Part shown: one piece after another, positions 26,159 through 34,004 of the stretch
How the letters are laid out: every line of letters starts with the position of its first letter
Position numbering within the stretch: position 1 is the stretch's first letter
Assembly: GCF_050749805.1 (NCBI RefSeq)
Contig: NZ_CP192738.1
Span: 2,046,001-2,110,000, forward strand
Reading direction: 5' to 3'
DNA length: 64,000 nt
Origin: Hahella sp018986435
Lineage (GTDB): Bacteria; Pseudomonadota; Gammaproteobacteria; Pseudomonadales; Oleiphilaceae
Translations under genes and position numbers: made by a program
The notes under the pieces: model-generated
Database searches by the model: none
Told to the model about the DNA's origin: nothing
Seen by the model: the letters and a program-made list of their open reading frames with translations, nothing else

Positions 26159-26711
26159 GTGCGTGAGATTAAAGCCTTGTCGAATACTTGCGCTTAGCAT
26201 CCTATCGTTAGCGTTTATGCATGGGGTGGAGTTGCGAGGAGCTCAGCTCTTTGCTGCTTCGTCATATTTCAACCCATATACGCCTTATGAGACTTATATA
26301 GAGGAAGGCGCTTCTTTTATCGTTTGTCCCTTTCTCGTCATCAGGGCCTGAAAGCCGGCGTTATAAACTATGTCTTAGCTGTAGTTATAGTTTTGTTTGT
26401 TCCGCAGGAGGCGGCAGTGTTGTTGGGGTAGAGAAGGATTAAGAAGTAAGAGAAACGTTGCTAAGGGCTGGCAGGCATGGATAGAGATGTTGAGATATGA
26501 CTGGGCTGATGTGCAGATTGGGGTGTGTGAGCTTAAGCTGGCGGGTAATGCCTGTCCTTCCAATCCATCATTGGACCACCAGTTTGGCGTTGTGTTTCTT
26601 GATGCTTATTTGTTGAAATTACAAAGCTTTTGCAGGAGTGAAAATAGCGCGGGGGAGAGGAGAGGGCGGCCTTTCCCGGATTGGTGGGAAAGGCCTGAAT
26701 TCGGAGCGGTC
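26159..26711. other. Intergenic stretch between convergent exopolysaccharide genes
   Basis: About 550 bp with no supported gene. A 68-residue plus-strand frame (26145-26351) has a hydrophobic start, but its ATG lies inside the terminator, and it has no ribosome-binding site. Near the right end lies the hairpin 26668-26695. The content may be a gene remnant or simply spacer. Confidence 0.4.
26668..26695 (-). terminator. Hairpin after the WcaJ-type gene
   Basis: GGCCTTTCCC (26668-26677) pairs perfectly with GGGAAAGGCC (26686-26695) around 8 nt, 17 bp past the minus-strand stop. There is no U-tract, so termination would be weak or need a factor. Confidence 0.5.
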
Positions 26712-28166
26712 TTAGTAAGCTTTTTTGCCCACGAAACCTTTAAAGACGGTCATGAATATAATCTTGAAGTCCATGCTCAGAGACCAGTGGCGAATGTACT
26801 CCAAGTCATACCAGATGCGGCCGGACATGTCTTTCATTTCCGCTGTTTCGCCGCGGAAGCCGTTGACCTGGGCCAGACCGGTAATGCCGGGTTTGACCTT
26901 GTGGCGCAGCATATAGCCTTTAATGTGTTGGCGATAATACTCATTGTGCGCAACGGCATGAGGACGAGGGCCGACAATAGACATGCTGCCGCCAAGAACA
27001 TTGAAAAACTGCGGCAATTCGTCCAGGGAAGTGCGACGTAAGAAGCCGCCGATTTTGGTCAACCTGGAGTCATTCTTGGTGGCCTGTTGAATATTGTCGC
27101 CGTCCTGACAGACTGTCATTGAACGGAATTTCCAAACCTTGATCGGGCCGCCGCCAATACCGTAACGAGTTTGCTTGAAGAGCACGGGGCCTGGCGAAGT
27201 CAGCTTCACCGCCGCAGCGATAATCAGCATTGGAATGGCCGTCACCAGTATAAAGAACAGACCCATAGCAATATCCGTCATACGCTTGGCGAACCCGTGA
27301 TCCACCAGTGGAGAATCGTAAACGCTGATGGCGGGAATGCCGCGAATGGTGGTCAGTCGCGAGTACAGCAGGTTGAAGCTGAAGAAATCAGGAATGACGT
27401 AAGCGGTAACGGTGGTGTCCGCGAGTCTGTCCATCATGTCTTTGATTCTACGCTCCGCGCACATGGGCAGAGTGATGTAAATCGTGTCCACCTTGCCGCT
27501 ATGGACATCCTCATAGAGCTTGTCGAAGCCGCCGCACAGGGCTTTTTCCTCAATAGTGACGCGACGGGTCAAATCCGTCATATCTATGCGGTCGTCGTAA
27601 AAGCCGGCGATCTTATAGCCGAGCCAGGGCATGTTGCTCAAGGAGTCGTAAAGTCTGACGCCCAGAGTTGTGGCGCCGACGATGCCTACCCGTTTGGAAC
27701 TGACGTTGCGTCTGCGGATGCTGAACAGCGCTACGCGCCGCAACAAGTGCAGACTTACCAGGCCTGTCGGTACTGCGATCGCCCAATACGCCAGCGCTTC
27801 CAAATTAATATTCGGCAGCAGGCCCAGGATGGCGAAAGGCGAGATCAGCACTAATGCGAACATCCAGGATCTAACGACGTACCAGGCAAGCTTGCCGGTG
27901 GTCAGTCCGCGCATAAGGTAATAAATCTGGCTAATTTCCGCACAAAAGCCGAACGTAATAACGAACATGATGCTCAGCCAGGAATAAGATTCATTCCAGG
28001 CCACGTCAAAAAGCGCTAACGTTCCCAGCAAGCAAAAATGGATAGCTATGCTATCTATTGCGCGAAATAGAGCGAGAATTTTTGAATATTGCGGCCGAAT
28101 AAGTGGCGACATGCCAGAGCTTAGCTCCGGTTCAGTCTTCGAACCGCTAAATTGAAAGATTCCCAT
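26712..28166 (-). CDS. WcaJ-type undecaprenyl-phosphate hexose-1-phosphate transferase
   Basis: 484 residues. The first half has four or five membrane segments and a CoA-binding-like Rossmann region (VGIVGATTLGVRLYDSLSNM). The second half is the bacterial sugar transferase domain: re-entrant helix around 290-315, LTSPGPVLFKQTRYG, KVWKFRSM, RRTSLDELPQFFNVLGG, MSIVGPRPHA and KPGITGLAQVNGFRG. This is the polyprenyl-phosphate hexose-1-phosphate transferase layout. It starts the repeat unit by placing a hexose-phosphate, probably glucose, on undecaprenyl phosphate. It is the likely first committed step of the polymer made by the operons to its left, and is read from a sigma-54-type promoter. Confidence 0.93.
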   Translation of the reverse strand: MGIFQFSGSKTEPELSSGMSPLIRPQYSKILALFRAIDSIAIHFCLLGTLALFDVAWNESYSWLSIMFVITFGFCAEISQIYYLMRGLTTGKLAWYVVRSWMFALVLISPFAILGLLPNINLEALAYWAIAVPTGLVSLHLLRRVALFSIRRRNVSSKRVGIVGATTLGVRLYDSLSNMPWLGYKIAGFYDDRIDMTDLTRRVTIEEKALCGGFDKLYEDVHSGKVDTIYITLPMCAERRIKDMMDRLADTTVTAYVIPDFFSFNLLYSRLTTIRGIPAISVYDSPLVDHGFAKRMTDIAMGLFFILVTAIPMLIIAAAVKLTSPGPVLFKQTRYGIGGGPIKVWKFRSMTVCQDGDNIQQATKNDSRLTKIGGFLRRTSLDELPQFFNVLGGSMSIVGPRPHAVAHNEYYRQHIKGYMLRHKVKPGITGLAQVNGFRGETAEMKDMSGRIWYDLEYIRHWSLSMDFKIIFMTVFKGFVGKKAY

Positions 28167-28230
28167 GATCAGTAACTCCTCCTGGACGCCGGCGAAACAG
28201 GATTCCGGCCTGCTAGACTCTCTTTATAAA

Positions 28231-28246
28231 GGCATTTTCCGGGCCA
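28231..28246 (-). promoter_or_regulatory. Sigma-54 (-24/-12) promoter of the WcaJ-type gene
   Basis: On the minus strand TGGCCCGGAAAATGCC matches the RpoN consensus TGGCACG-N4-TTGC, with invariant GG and GC at the correct 10-nt spacing; deviations are A5 to C and T12 to A. It lies about 65 bp before the ATG. Exopolysaccharide loci linked to PEP-CTERM systems are often under RpoN with a PrsR-type activator (established association); no such activator is in the window. Confidence 0.55.
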
Positions 28247-28440
28247 CAACATAAACTGCGCTTATTTATATATATGCGTACATTCCACAGTGCTATAAAT
28301 GCACTGATTTGGTGACTGCTTATTACGTTGTGACCCAACTCCGTACATGTTCGGCTAACTATACAGTGATCAGATTACATATTTTTTATTAAATAAAACT
28401 AAGAACGAGGATCGGCGACTAAATTAACGATTATTTTGTA

Positions 28441-28467
28441 TTCCGTAAATCGGACATTTAGCCATAT
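28441..28467 (-). repeat. Left imperfect inverted copy flanking the accessory island
   Basis: Read on the minus strand: ATATGGC, then TAAATGTCCGATTTACGGAA. The right copy at 33519-33548 (plus strand) has ATATGGC, three extra bases, then TAAATGTCCAATTAACGAAA; 17 of 20 core positions match and the prefix is identical. They lie just outside the three-gene block 28483-33199, in opposite orientation. Confidence 0.45.
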
Positions 28468-28482
28468 TTTCAATTAGATTGT

Positions 28483-29523
28483 TTATTTGCGACCGCAATA
28501 CCAATCTCCGCCAAACTCTAAAATTCCCTGCGGCAAATGCGTTTTCTCCACCAGTTTATTAAAGTGGTATAAGTCGATCGTTAGCTTTGCATTCATCGTT
28601 TTCATGACAGGTCTATCCGCCTTAAAAACGATAATTGACGGCATTTCCGAGTCGTAAAAGTCTTGCCGGTCGGCTTTGGCGTGGAGCACAAGTTTATGCG
28701 TAAGTTTACTAAATTCAACTGTTATTTCACCTGAGCAGGCATCAAGGGTCTTATGTACGCTTAAACCTTCTATTGATGGATAAAATGTCACGTTTTCTGT
28801 CGGCGACTTGTACTTACCCGCCCAGAGTTCAATAGGGATTCCACCGTCTTCTCCCCCTGAAAACATCAGTCTGACCTTATCTGAAGTCGCCATGATATAA
28901 GCGAAGCCTTTTCCTTGATTCCGGGTCCATAGTTTATCGATGTAAGCGATAGCCTGGCCTTCATGAGAGACATACTGATCGCTATATGAATAACGAGTCA
29001 GGGTGCCGAGGCTAAATACGAACCAGCGATTTTCTATAAATGGCAGCTCGCCGATTAATCCGAATGGAGTGGCGCCCGGGTTTGGCCAGCCCCAGTAATG
29101 ATCATGGGCTCCAAGCCTTTCTGATGTGAAATAGAGGTCCGGAAGGGTCAGCTCAATGCGGTTCTGATTCGCTTCCACCACACCTGGAATGCTATAGCTG
29201 AATGAGTAGGGTTCCTCTGGGTCCCCGTCGGATAGCTGCACATCGTCAAAAAAATAGTCATAGACCCTGGTCGCCCCCACCCGAGGTGTAAACACCACGT
29301 GAATATAGCCTTTTTCCTGCAGGCTGGGTGCGTCGCCCATGATGTAAGTCTGCAGGCTCACCTTTATATAGCCCACGGCTGGATCGTTTATGTAATAAAA
29401 CCACTGCTCATTCCAAGGGCTTTGTGTTGGTGAATGTGGCTTAATATCGTCCAAAGTGGTGGCGGTAGCATAATTAATGAACAAAGTCATTAATACGGTT
29501 AAGGCGCGTAATATCATTTTCAA
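28483..29523 (-). CDS. Secreted protein, weakly tocopherol-cyclase-like
   Basis: 346 residues with a signal peptide (MKMILRALTVLMTLFINYAT, cleavage after ATA). The body is predicted mostly beta. Features weakly resembling the tocopherol-cyclase/CrtC-like lipocalin-derived fold are NEQWFYYINDPAVGYIKVSL near the start and AIAYIDKLWTRNQGKGFAYI (about 190-209), where tocopherol cyclases have a conserved Trp-Gly segment. The match is by eye and could be wrong. One pair of Cys (DACSGE and DWYCGRK) may form a disulfide. Base composition is more AT-rich than the neighbours. It lies downstream of a terminator after the flavoenzyme gene, so it probably has its own promoter. Confidence 0.5.
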   Translation of the reverse strand: MKMILRALTVLMTLFINYATATTLDDIKPHSPTQSPWNEQWFYYINDPAVGYIKVSLQTYIMGDAPSLQEKGYIHVVFTPRVGATRVYDYFFDDVQLSDGDPEEPYSFSYSIPGVVEANQNRIELTLPDLYFTSERLGAHDHYWGWPNPGATPFGLIGELPFIENRWFVFSLGTLTRYSYSDQYVSHEGQAIAYIDKLWTRNQGKGFAYIMATSDKVRLMFSGGEDGGIPIELWAGKYKSPTENVTFYPSIEGLSVHKTLDACSGEITVEFSKLTHKLVLHAKADRQDFYDSEMPSIIVFKADRPVMKTMNAKLTIDLYHFNKLVEKTHLPQGILEFGGDWYCGRK

Positions 29524-29586
29524 TCTCCGGATAAATTGCTATCCATAAAAAGATTTATATCTTTTGGTCTAGTTCCAGGTGGGTTG

Positions 29587-29636
29587 AAAAACCGCCGGCG
29601 TACATATATTGAACTGACGTCACCGGCGGTCTTTTT
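29587..29636 (-). terminator. Rho-independent terminator after the flavoenzyme gene
   Basis: Arms ACCGCCGG (29591-29598) and CCGGCGGT (29623-29630) pair perfectly, with a run of A on the left that reads as TTTTT on the minus strand. The loop is 24 nt. It lies 32 bp past the stop of the minus-strand flavoenzyme gene. Confidence 0.75.
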
Positions 29637-29667
29637 GCCGAATTAATACATCGTTATATATATTTCT

Positions 29668-31281
29668 TTATCGACATATATTGGCGTCGCCGTAATAGGC
29701 TCCGGAGGTGCAGGAGGTTCCTGTTGCGCAATGTTCATCCGCCTGGCAATAACATTCGCCTCTTGCATTGCAGCCTGGAGTTAAATAATTGTTGAGCGGA
29801 TCTTCACCGCTGACTCTGCGCCAGAATGGATTTGTGAAAATATTGTAAGGATCTACTTCCGCTTTAAACGCGAGGAAGTCATTCCATTTAGGATAGCGAG
29901 TCGGCATATCCTCAAATATCGCTACGGAGTTTTTCCCCCAATGCGGTCGCGCGTGATATTTACGTAAGGACATTTGTTCTATTTCAAGGTTTACGAAATA
30001 GTTTTTGGGAACCGCCGCGCCTTCCTGTCTCAATGTGTATTCGATGCCGAGATAGGCGGAGTCGCGCCCTGCGTTCATGCCGAGATAACTTGGAGAGGCT
30101 TTGCCGAAACGAAAATAAATGCCGTTTAGAGGAAAGCAGGTGCGCGGATGCGCAGCGAGTATTTTCCTAACGTCAGCGATCCATGAAGGTAAATCGTCAA
30201 TAGGGATTGCGACTTCCTGCAGGGCGATTGGCAAACGATCCCAGATGCATTTATTGGGGTCTCTGCATTTGAAATATTGCATGCGATCGGAGTGGCCAAT
30301 GGGGGACTCCAGTACTTTCCCTGTGTCCACATCACGATAATAAGAGGTGGAGCGACTGCTGAATCTCACCGCCGCCGCCAGGCATTGCAAGCCGGACCCT
30401 GGCACTTCGTGCAGTGCGTCAAATAGCAATCCGAAGAAGTATTCCTGGGCGTCGGAGACATCGGCCTGAGCGTTGTAGGCGTTTCCGGGAGTATCCAGCG
30501 GCACAGGGTTGTAGGTGGTGACAGTGTATCTGCCGAGGCCGGGGAACCAGGCGATATTAGCGGAATAGTTGCTGCGGGCGATATTGAGGATAACGTCTTC
30601 CAGCTTGTCGTCGAAGCGAAAGCCTTGCACGCTGGCGGCGACTTTAAAGGCGTCTTCCAGTTGGATGGTCACTTCCACCACCACGCCCAGAACGCCAAGA
30701 TTCACCCGGGCGGCGTTAAGTTGTTCGCCTGTGAGCGTGCGCACATCGCCAAGTCCGTCGACGATTTTCAGCTCCGTGACATAATCGGCGATCATATTGC
30801 TGGGCTTGGCCAGGGTGGACCCATGGGTGCCGCTACCGAGCATGCCGCCGATAGTGAACGTGCCGAGTTCCGTCACCATATTCACCGCCAACTCCTGGCT
30901 GCGCAGGAATTCGTTCAAGTCATTGAAGCGCATGCCCGCCTGTACGGTGACGGTTTTGGAACTGGCGTCGAAGGAGACGACCTTGTCCATGTTTTTCAAG
31001 GTGATCTGGACCTCGCCGTCCTGCGTGCAGGCGGCGTCAATTTGACTGGCGAACTTGCGGTTGCCGGTCATTACAGTGTGGCCTTCGGCCAGCGCGTTGC
31101 GGACGATGTCCTGTACTTCTTCTATCGATGCGGGGTCATAAATGGCCCCAGGCGAGCACTCATAGGTGCCTTGGTAGTTCTGTAGTTTTTCGGACTCCTG
31201 ATTGCGGGAGTACAAGGATACGGAAAAGCCGGAAACAAGAATTAGGATCAGCAATAAAAGACTGGTTTTTATACGCGTCAT
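29668..31281 (-). CDS. Exported FAD oxidoreductase, aldonolactone oxidase type
   Basis: 537 residues from the ATG at 31281, which has GGAGAAC about 7 nt upstream; the longer frame to 31332 lacks this. A hydrophobic N-terminus (TSLLLLILILVSGFSVSLYS) anchors or exports it. The FAD-binding PCMH domain includes GHTVMTGNRKFASQ and TELGTFTIGGMLGSGTHGS (about 140-160). The C-terminal domain has RPHWGKNSV, the HWGK motif of the L-gulono-/D-arabinono-lactone oxidase family, whose members oxidise sugar lactones or polyols with O2. Unusually, the end is Cys-rich (PGCNARGECYCQADEHC and on), about 35 residues beyond the usual domain. It is 73 bp downstream of the carotenoid oxygenase gene, so both are probably co-transcribed. 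Confidence 0.85.
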   Translation of the reverse strand: MTRIKTSLLLLILILVSGFSVSLYSRNQESEKLQNYQGTYECSPGAIYDPASIEEVQDIVRNALAEGHTVMTGNRKFASQIDAACTQDGEVQITLKNMDKVVSFDASSKTVTVQAGMRFNDLNEFLRSQELAVNMVTELGTFTIGGMLGSGTHGSTLAKPSNMIADYVTELKIVDGLGDVRTLTGEQLNAARVNLGVLGVVVEVTIQLEDAFKVAASVQGFRFDDKLEDVILNIARSNYSANIAWFPGLGRYTVTTYNPVPLDTPGNAYNAQADVSDAQEYFFGLLFDALHEVPGSGLQCLAAAVRFSSRSTSYYRDVDTGKVLESPIGHSDRMQYFKCRDPNKCIWDRLPIALQEVAIPIDDLPSWIADVRKILAAHPRTCFPLNGIYFRFGKASPSYLGMNAGRDSAYLGIEYTLRQEGAAVPKNYFVNLEIEQMSLRKYHARPHWGKNSVAIFEDMPTRYPKWNDFLAFKAEVDPYNIFTNPFWRRVSGEDPLNNYLTPGCNARGECYCQADEHCATGTSCTSGAYYGDANICR

Positions 31282-31354
31282 GTTCGTTCTCCAAAAACTT
31301 ATGCTTATTTTTTGTGGGCCGAACCAGCGCATTCATGAACTGCCTGATATGCGT

Positions 31355-33199
31355 CTAGCTGAATCTCGGAAGAATGTAGGTTTCTAAGACCTCCCTGACT
31401 TGTTGTGAGTGACATGGCATTTTTTCGCGGAAAAAGTCGGCGTAATCGGCTTTGTAGGCGTCAGCCGGGCGCGGCCCGATTTCCGGCCGCCATAGGGCGT
31501 GGTTGGTGGTGGCGAAGTTCAGATCCTGGTGTCCGAGTATGCACACCGGTCCCTGCGCCAGATTGCGCGCGTCGAACAGCCAGAACTCTTTGCCGTTGGA
31601 CTGAGGGCCGCTGGGGTGTTTGCGAACGACGGCGGTGAAGATATAGCCGTCATCCTGAGCCAGAGAGCCTGGCCGCGACATAAACTGCGGCGTGCGCATA
31701 ACGCAGTCTTCGGGGAATTGATAGGCGTCCGCAATGAGCATGTTGCGGCAATCCATATGCACCAGCGCTGAAGGAATAGCGGTTTGCGGCAGGTTGTCGT
31801 TATTGAAGAGACGGTTGGGGTATTTGCGATAGGCGTCCGCCACCCGTTTGACCAAGTGTTCGGGGCGATACCCGATGGCGGCCCAGTAAATATGGTCAAA
31901 GGTTTCTGGGAACTGGAAATGCCCCCTATAGGCCGGGTCGTTCATGTCCCACAACAGATATTCATCGCGGATAAGGCGAAAATCTTCTTTGATCTCCCAG
32001 GCGGAATCAGCGCTGACTTTAATGCGCGCCTGCACCAGTCCGCCGACATCCACCGGCGCGGTGGGATACCCGGCTACCTCGGAAGGAACCCAGCCGCCGA
32101 AGTGCAGCAACTCAAGGTAAAACTGCTGTTCGGACTTATCCATCGCTCCCAGATACTGCCCGTATAGGGTGACTTCACCATCGTAGTCGTCGTAGTTGCA
32201 CATGATGTCGGAGGTATCGAAGTCCAGCTCGATATAATCCGCAACGACCTGCTCCGCGCCGCTGGCCAGATCCGCTTTGCGGATGATCCACACGGGAGTG
32301 CGGTGCTTCTGCGGAATGACGATGCGGGTTCCCATGATGCGGGTGGCTTCCACCCTGGCCGCGGTTTCGAAGATGAGAATATGGTTGCGCGTGACGCCAA
32401 GGGAGTGGGCGGTGGCGGTCAAATAAGCGTTGGCGCCCTGACGACTTACCACGTTCCAGGCTTCCAGCGCCCCCTGCAGATTCCACCTGATCAGGCGCAG
32501 ATAACCATCGGAGGTTCCCAGCTCGCCGATGACGCCGCCGTAATTGATGGTGAAGCATTCGCCGCGCTCCAGATCAAAGAACGGATGCCCGGTAGTGCGC
32601 ACTTGAGGAAACAGCCACTTGTCTGGAGTCAGAGCGTCTGCGATGGGCGGAAGGCTGGTGCGCCACTCGCCGGGATTGCCGACAGGCGTAATCAAGTCCA
32701 GACTCACGGCGTCAAACTCATAGGGAGGGCCGCCCTCGTAACTCAGTGCGAAGCGGTTATCTCCCATATAATTCGGCGCGGTGTTGCAGTAGTTCATAAA
32801 GCCCAGATTAGGGCTGTAGTAGACCGTGCCTCCCAGTAAATAAAATTTGTCGAATAACCCGCTGACATGCTCCTGCATGATGGACGAATGGGTTTCGATC
32901 ATTTTGCGTTTGAAGGCTGTCTCATTGGGGCCGAAGTCGAGGCGGGTGAGGGCGCCTTTGCCCGTGGGCGTCAGTTGATTGCGTTCCAGCGGAATTCCTT
33001 CCGCCATAAACACATGGCCATGTATGTCGCCAGGCAGGGCGCCGGCGATGATGTCCAGCACCCCCTCGGATGGGGTCAGATCTCCTTGCATAATCGAAGT
33101 CGGAAATGAGGACTCCGGCAAAGAGGGATAGTACGCCAGCGCCGCATTAGGCAGTAGTGAGACGGCTCCGGCTGTCTTGATGAAATCTCTTCGATTCAT
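31355..33199 (-). CDS. Tat-exported carotenoid oxygenase-family protein
   Basis: 614 residues. It starts MNRRDFIKTAGAVSLLPNAA, a twin-arginine signal, so it is folded with its metal before export. The rest matches the carotenoid cleavage oxygenase (RPE65/lignostilbene dioxygenase) family: GALPGDIHGHVFMAEG near residue 55, TRLDFGPNE, TTGHPFFDLERGECFTINYG, ATAHSLGVTRNHILIFE and a C-terminal region with HPSGPQSNGKEFWLFDARNL. Several His (in TGHPF, TAHSLG, NHILI and near the end) could form the four-His iron site. These enzymes split double bonds of carotenoids or stilbenes. Tat export is unusual for the family and points to an extracytoplasmic substrate. Confidence 0.85.
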   Translation of the reverse strand: MNRRDFIKTAGAVSLLPNAALAYYPSLPESSFPTSIMQGDLTPSEGVLDIIAGALPGDIHGHVFMAEGIPLERNQLTPTGKGALTRLDFGPNETAFKRKMIETHSSIMQEHVSGLFDKFYLLGGTVYYSPNLGFMNYCNTAPNYMGDNRFALSYEGGPPYEFDAVSLDLITPVGNPGEWRTSLPPIADALTPDKWLFPQVRTTGHPFFDLERGECFTINYGGVIGELGTSDGYLRLIRWNLQGALEAWNVVSRQGANAYLTATAHSLGVTRNHILIFETAARVEATRIMGTRIVIPQKHRTPVWIIRKADLASGAEQVVADYIELDFDTSDIMCNYDDYDGEVTLYGQYLGAMDKSEQQFYLELLHFGGWVPSEVAGYPTAPVDVGGLVQARIKVSADSAWEIKEDFRLIRDEYLLWDMNDPAYRGHFQFPETFDHIYWAAIGYRPEHLVKRVADAYRKYPNRLFNNDNLPQTAIPSALVHMDCRNMLIADAYQFPEDCVMRTPQFMSRPGSLAQDDGYIFTAVVRKHPSGPQSNGKEFWLFDARNLAQGPVCILGHQDLNFATTNHALWRPEIGPRPADAYKADYADFFREKMPCHSQQVREVLETYILPRFS

Positions 33200-33698
33200 G
33201 CTCTTTCCCTGTGCGTTATGAATAGAAACGTCAAATATGAACGGCGTTAAATAAAAAGAGCTGGGCGCTCTATGAACAAGGCATAGTGTTCTCCGTAGTC
33301 AATAGATGGTGTTGTTAGTCAATCCGGGCGAGGCGACATGAAGCGGGTATTGCGATGGGGCGATCCAACTTATCCATGTGCATATCCTTGGGCGGGGCAG
33401 GGCGCTGGTCCCTGTCCGGCCGGTCGTTCGATCCGGTCGTTTGGGATTACATCTGACTCACGCTTCTTCGAATGAAGAAAACATGACTGATAGTCGCATC
33501 ACAGTTATAAGGGATAGCATATGGCCATTAAATGTCCAATTAACGAAAGCAATAAGTTCGTTTTTGTTGGATATAACGACGGAATTAACGATTGTCCACA
33601 GTCCCTAGGGTAAACGGCCAATCGAGCTCAGCGCCGAAACTGATTAAGGTGTCGCCCTTGAAATAGCGTGCGGAGGAAGGTCCCGCGACGCGTTGTCC
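33200..33698. other. Non-coding region between the island and the kinase genes
   Basis: About 500 bp. A 76-residue frame at 33378-33608 has no family and no ribosome-binding site except weakly at an inner ATG (33483). The region holds the right flanking motif (33519-33548) and a second ATTAACGATT at 33584-33593. GGAGGAAGG at 33672-33680 lies before the small reading frame that follows. Confidence 0.4.
33519..33548 (+). repeat. Right imperfect inverted copy flanking the accessory island
   Basis: ATATGGCCAT then TAAATGTCCAATTAACGAAA; it matches the complement of 28441-28467 at 17 of 20 core positions plus the ATATGGC prefix. It could be an insertion boundary or an operator, since it also lies about 320 bp upstream of the carotenoid oxygenase gene. 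Confidence 0.45.
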
Positions 33699-34001
33699 AT
33701 GTTGTTGAAAGTAATGGTGATAAATTATCGCTTATGGATGCGGATCCTAACTGCCCAGTCAATTTCCGTCGCCATGATGATCACTGCATTAATTATGGGA
33801 GGGCTTTCAGGCGCAATGCTTCACGTTCTAAATTCTGTTTGTCATAATGCGGGCATGTCGCCCTTGGTTAGGGCGCGGATCATCAGCGGCGCGCTTCGCG
33901 CCCGACATACCCTGAAAATGCGTGCACACGCGCTTTCTGAAGGAAAGGACTCAAGCTCCGTTTACGCCGGTATGCTTGAACATCGAATGACCGATAAGTG
34001 A
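33699..34001 (+). CDS. Possible small membrane protein upstream of the kinase
   Basis: A 100-residue frame ending 3 bp before the kinase ATG, an operon-like spacing. It has one long hydrophobic stretch (about 15-45, ITALIMGGLSGAMLHVLNSV) followed by a basic tail. The start is uncertain: GGAGGAAGG lies 18 nt before the ATG at 33699 and 12 nt before a TTG at 33693. The family is not recognised. It could equally be chance coding in the kinase leader. Confidence 0.33.
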   Translation: MLLKVMVINYRLWMRILTAQSISVAMMITALIMGGLSGAMLHVLNSVCHNAGMSPLVRARIISGALRARHTLKMRAHALSEGKDSSSVYAGMLEHRMTDK

Positions 34002-34004
34002 CTA

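Larger units (their letters stand above)
28167..28482. other. Promoter region of the WcaJ-type gene
   Basis: 316 bp, AT-rich and non-coding. Besides the sigma-54-type promoter it has a CAGTGC/GCACTG hairpin at 28288-28306, a motif ATTAACGATTATTTT at 28423-28437 (also near 8890-8904 in inverted form), and the island-flanking motif at 28441-28467. Confidence 0.5.

Noticed and set aside
26145..26351. 68-residue frame with a hydrophobic start
   Set aside because: Its ATG lies within the terminator stem of the export operon and no ribosome-binding site is present.
26397..27041. 214-residue plus-strand frame
   Set aside because: It runs antisense through the end of the WcaJ-type gene, and its composition (His, Gln, Arg rich) is typical of shadows of real genes here.
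33378..33608. 76-residue frame before the kinase genes
   Set aside because: Random-looking composition. The inner ATG at 33483 is preceded by GAAGAAAAC but the remaining 41 residues show no fold or family.
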